DNA from: JBLNCE01 sp050260415
GTDB taxonomy: Bacteria > Bacillota > UBA4882 > JAAYXC01
Assembly: GCA_050260415.1 (NCBI GenBank)
Contig: JBLNCE010000018.1
Coordinates: 1-8,005, forward strand
Length of the DNA stretch: 8,005 nucleotides
Direction: 5' to 3'
Made by a program: the position numbers and the translations under genes. The notes under the pieces are model-generated. The model was not told the origin of the DNA. It worked only from the letters and a program-made list of their open reading frames with translations, and ran no database searches. Shown piece after piece: positions 5,758 to 8,005 of the stretch; positions within the stretch are counted from its first letter, which is position 1; the number at the start of each line of letters is the position of its first letter.

Positions 5758-5946
5758 CGGGCGGAGATTCCGAGGCACGGCCCCGTATAGCGGTGCGGGG
5801 TGGATAAGAAAGGCCGGACGGATCCTGCGCGGGCGGACGTGGGACGGTTCCGGCGATGGCTGGCAGGTGATTTGACGGTTGCCAGGGATCCGAGCTATAC
5901 CATATGCTTTTGGTGGTACCATTGTTCGTTAGCGGCGTGGCTCGAG

Positions 5947-5987
5947 TTGTAACTGTCACAGTCAGCCAGTAAACTAGTGCAGTTACA
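5947..5987 (+). promoter_or_regulatory. Candidate promoter with overlapping operator-like dyads
   Basis: TTGTAA (5947-5952), a 17-bp spacer and TAAACT (5970-5975) form a moderate promoter (4 of 6 bases in each box) in front of the gene at 6018. It overlaps two symmetrical elements: TGTAACTG (5948-5955) with CAGTTACA (5980-5987), a perfect 8-bp inverted repeat, and ACTGTCACAGT (5952-5962), a palindrome around one base. Such overlap suits repression by a dimeric regulator. No regulator for it is evident in the window. Confidence 0.42.
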
Positions 5988-6017
5988 CACACAACTTTTC
6001 TCGAAGGAGGCATGAAA

Positions 6018-7052
6018 ATGGTCAAAATCAGATGCCTCCAAAATGAAAATGCAGGATTCATCAAAGACATATCAGACATCATAGCGACAGAAGCATGGAA
6101 GAATCCTTCATTAATTCCAGACTTATCAAAAGATAAGACGTTGTTTATCTTCTCGGATTATAGTCGTGTCCAAGGAGCTTACAAAACATATAGCTTTTTG
6201 GTGATCGGACGTTCCGGAGCTGACTACTTCAACGGCGCCAGAAAAGTACTAAGGGATGATTTCGGTCTCAAAAATCGCCGCATGGCATATAAGCTGCTTA
6301 ATGACAAATTAAAACTCAGAGCCCTTCCTGCTTTTCTTTCTTGTGCTGGAGCCATGAGTGGGTTACTCGTTACATTCGCGGTTGATACTCAAATCAAGTA
6401 TATGTTCGCAGAGCAATTCCTTCAAGTTTGGCCAGAACTTTGCGCTATAAAAAAAGTTCCATTGGAAGATATGTTGAGAGTAGTGCATTTCGGAGCCCAA
6501 GCAGTTATGACAGTATTTTCACCTTCTCAGAATATCGTATGGTTCACTGATAATGATGCAATAGTAGCCAATGAAGAGTATCAGCAGCTCTTTGGTAAAC
6601 TGGCAGAAACAACGATCAGAAAAATGTTTATGCCCCAAGAAGCTATTGGTCGAGTCGTATTCGGACTTACAGAGGTTGATGATGGTTCACTTGAAATTGA
6701 GGATTTCGTCGCAATCCCCGATTTGGTAGCGGGAGCATTATGTGATATGCTTGATCAATTAAATCAAGCAGGCCTCAGAGTTACCGCGAAACTGGCATTA
6801 AGATCAGTAGTAAGAGAAAAGACTAACATCATCTGTGAATGGATTGGCAAGACGATCTGTCCACTGAAGAAGATTGGAATAGTTTTCGATAAATCTGGAC
6901 CGCAGCAATGGGACTTTCGACCAATATTCTTTACTATTCAGAATCCCTATATCACACCTTGTGAAATAACATGCAGCGCACAGAATGCAGCAGCTTTTAT
7001 GTCTGCTCCAATTCGCTTTGATATCGAAGACTATAGTCAGGAAACAAAGTAA
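6018..7052 (+). CDS. Unknown protein, possible RNase H-fold (DUF3800-like)
   Basis: This is a 344-aa soluble protein without signal peptide or clear membrane helices. Residues 42-64 read as a beta strand ending in acidic SDYS (46-49) followed by a second strand, YKTYSFLVIG. Next come RRMAYKLLND (87-96), the strand GLLVTFAVD (115-123) and VWFTDNDAIVANEE (174-187). An early 'hhhhSDhS' aspartate, a conserved Lys-rich middle and a later 'hhhTDxDxhhAN' acidic cluster recall DUF3800-type RNase H-fold proteins, with Asp47 and Asp178/Asp180 as plausible metal ligands. This is inferred from pattern only and no activity is shown. ATG 6018 is preferred over ATG 6012 because AAGGAGG (6004-6010) is 7 bases from 6018 but only 1 from 6012. 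It is clearly AT-rich (38-43% in hand-counted lines) compared with the flanks and probably horizontally acquired. It stands alone, with no coupled neighbour. Confidence 0.75.
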   Translation: MVKIRCLQNENAGFIKDISDIIATEAWKNPSLIPDLSKDKTLFIFSDYSRVQGAYKTYSFLVIGRSGADYFNGARKVLRDDFGLKNRRMAYKLLNDKLKLRALPAFLSCAGAMSGLLVTFAVDTQIKYMFAEQFLQVWPELCAIKKVPLEDMLRVVHFGAQAVMTVFSPSQNIVWFTDNDAIVANEEYQQLFGKLAETTIRKMFMPQEAIGRVVFGLTEVDDGSLEIEDFVAIPDLVAGALCDMLDQLNQAGLRVTAKLALRSVVREKTNIICEWIGKTICPLKKIGIVFDKSGPQQWDFRPIFFTIQNPYITPCEITCSAQNAAAFMSAPIRFDIEDYSQETK

Positions 7053-7803
7053 CAACCGGTGACAGCTAACACATGACTACATCCAACGGCGGCAAGCTTA
7101 GGCATAGAGCCCGAAGGCGGATGGGCCGTGTCGCAACCCGGATTCCAGGCGGGCAGGGGCTAGCGTAAGCGGTAGATGACTTGGACGGTGGAATCGACCT
7201 TCAGCTTATCCTTAATCCCCGTCCCCCTCTTGCGTTTTCGCCCCAAAATTCGGCTGGCGGAATTCACTTACTCAGTTGTCCAGGGTCGTCGTTATCGCAA
7301 TCTCCCACATCGATTGGTCGGCTTGAACAGGGATCAATGGCCTACTTTGATCGGATTTAGTGGTCGACTCGGGTCGGAATACGCACAGGGCCTCGTAGAA
7401 ATAGAAGTTTTCGTGATCGTGAATAAGGCGAAACCTTCCCGCCGCACAAATCCTGCAATAAAGCCTGCTACCGGGAATCGGCCTAATCATCCGCTGAACT
7501 TGGCGGGGCCCTCGGCTTTCCCGAATCTCCTGTCAAGGTTTTTTCCGGAACTTGTCGAATTGTACTAAAAAAGCATCTCCAAGAAGAGAGATTTATCTTG
7601 GGACGCAAGTGACAATGATAGAGCGCTACTTCACTGATATCGGGGAAATCCGTGGTACAAGATCCAACGTTCCGGAGACTTCCTGATGGACCGGACGGGC
7701 GCCCCGACCTTCTCGCCCCCAGCCTCAAGATGATCTTCTGCGGCACCGCCACGGGTCCAATGATTTTCGACGCGGCCCGCCCCATCCCGAGGAGAGAGGA
7801 TTC
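7053..7803. other. Gene-poor stretch, nothing convincing
   Basis: About 750 bases hold no reading frame I would defend. Open frames exist on both strands (plus 7176-7568, minus 7272-7490 and 7483-7785) but overlap one another, lack Shine-Dalgarno sequences and show no family motif. Two weak dyads are present. GATTCCA (7141-7147) pairs with TGGAATC (7189-7195). CCAAGA (7579-7584) pairs with TCTTGG (7596-7601), and on the minus strand a T-run follows 6 bases after that stem, so it could be a poor minus-strand terminator. The composition is mixed and the stretch may be decayed coding sequence. Confidence 0.4.
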
Positions 7804-8005
7804 ATGAGACCCGATTACTCATTTGAACGCGAAGGGCTTGGACTTTCCAAGTGGCTTTGGCGGCTGGTCGATCGCGACCGCAGGACTCGCGAAGCTGCAG
7901 GCAATGCGCTGCAATCGATGCAGATCGGATTGTCCTCGGTTGAAATGGATTGGGGTAATCTCCTCGAATACCAGGATGCCGAGGCGCAGCGATCGCGGTT
8001 TGAGG
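7804..8005 (+). CDS. Partial gene, N-terminus with HEAT-like helices
   Basis: An ATG at 7804 follows AGGAGA (7790-7795) by 8 bases and opens a frame with no stop for 67 codons to the window edge. The segment WLWRLVDRDRRTREAAGNAL (about residues 17-36) has the pattern of a HEAT-repeat helix pair: hydrophobic helix, Asp-rich turn, then 'hRxxAxxAL'. So this may be the start of a HEAT-repeat protein. The following stretch (SVEMDWGNLLEYQ) is not recognised. There is no signal peptide. The 3' end is outside the window, so size and function are unknown. The in-phase spacing of Ser/Asp/Arg codons and the good ribosome binding site support a real gene. Confidence 0.6.
   Translation, partial: MRPDYSFEREGLGLSKWLWRLVDRDRRTREAAGNALQSMQIGLSSVEMDWGNLLEYQDAEAQRSRFE

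Larger units (their letters stand above)
5530..5790 (+). pseudogene. Coupled downstream ORF, probably truncated
   Basis: The ATG at 5530 shares its A with the TAA of the large gene (TAATG), and AGAGG (5518-5522) lies 7 bases upstream: a textbook translational-coupling arrangement. The first 35 or so codons (beginning MSMNALDWDKCFLKSL, then HYHLGQFDSSEDD) read like a genuine protein start, which I do not recognise. From about 5633 the frame enters the third heptanucleotide array (giving SRPATRD) and then the 26-base dispersed repeat, ending at 5790. The second half is therefore repeat-derived. The simplest reading is a partner gene of the NTPase-TPR protein that lost its body when the repeat cassette arrived or recombined. 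It may still make an 86-aa chimeric peptide. A short genuine gene is the alternative. Confidence 0.5.

Noticed and set aside
5819..5892. Nested inverted repeats with GGATCC at both ends
   Set aside because: GGATCC is self-palindromic, so the outer pairing is trivial. The inner CTGGCA/TGCCAG pair alone is not unusual.
5728..5922. 64-aa minus-strand frame ending in ALKGLAEFY
   Set aside because: It has no start signals and a Pro/Arg-rich unrecognised body. It is kept only as a possible decayed gene end within the 26-mer repeat.
7176..7568. 130-aa plus-strand frame and overlapping minus-strand frames
   Set aside because: There is no Shine-Dalgarno, no motif and frames conflict on both strands. 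It may be decayed sequence but cannot be supported as a gene.

Overview
The window reads as an accessory (genomic-island-like) stretch of a bacterial chromosome. Genes begin with strong Shine-Dalgarno sequences (AGGAGGA, AAGGAGG, AGGAGA) and the promoters have sigma-A/sigma-70 type boxes. A small XRE regulator sits next to a short DUF6809-like protein. Together these suggest a moderately GC-rich Bacillota (Firmicutes) member; that is an inference, not a proof. Base composition changes sharply from block to block. Hand counts of single 60-base lines give 65-72% GC in the small minus-strand gene, about 78% in the TPR array, 42-47% at the two ends of the large gene, and 38-43% in the gene at 6018. 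This is the pattern expected of sequence assembled from several sources.

Layout. (a) 1-272: no gene; a degenerate 7-base-period repeat and a strong terminator. (b) 273-1050: a divergent pair, a small minus-strand protein of unknown function and a 65-aa Cro/CI-type HTH protein, with well-formed back-to-back promoters whose -35 boxes lie 17 bp apart. (c) 1176-1817: an unrecognised 213-aa protein with one C-terminal hydrophobic segment. (d) 1818-2158: intergenic, with a second 7-base-period array, a 26-base dispersed repeat and two dyads. (e) 2159-5530: the centrepiece, a 1123-aa protein with two N-terminal membrane segments, a STAND/AAA-like P-loop NTPase core and a C-terminal superhelix of eleven very similar 46-residue TPR-type units. 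(f) 5530-5790: a stop-start-coupled ORF that looks like the surviving 5' end of a second gene, cut by a third copy of the 7-base-period array; a second copy of the 26-mer follows. (g) 6018-7052: an AT-rich 344-aa protein of unknown function, possibly RNase H-fold (DUF3800-like), with its own promoter/operator-like region. (h) 7053-7803: no convincing gene. (i) 7804 to the end: the start of a protein with a HEAT-like helix pair, running off the window.

The most interesting hypothesis is that 2159-5530 (membrane anchor, STAND-like switch, recently amplified TPR sensor), with its coupled and probably truncated partner, is a membrane-anchored conflict or signalling system. It is bracketed by matching intergenic repeat cassettes that may have helped it move or rearrange. 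Function is inferred from architecture only; nothing in the window demonstrates defence activity.
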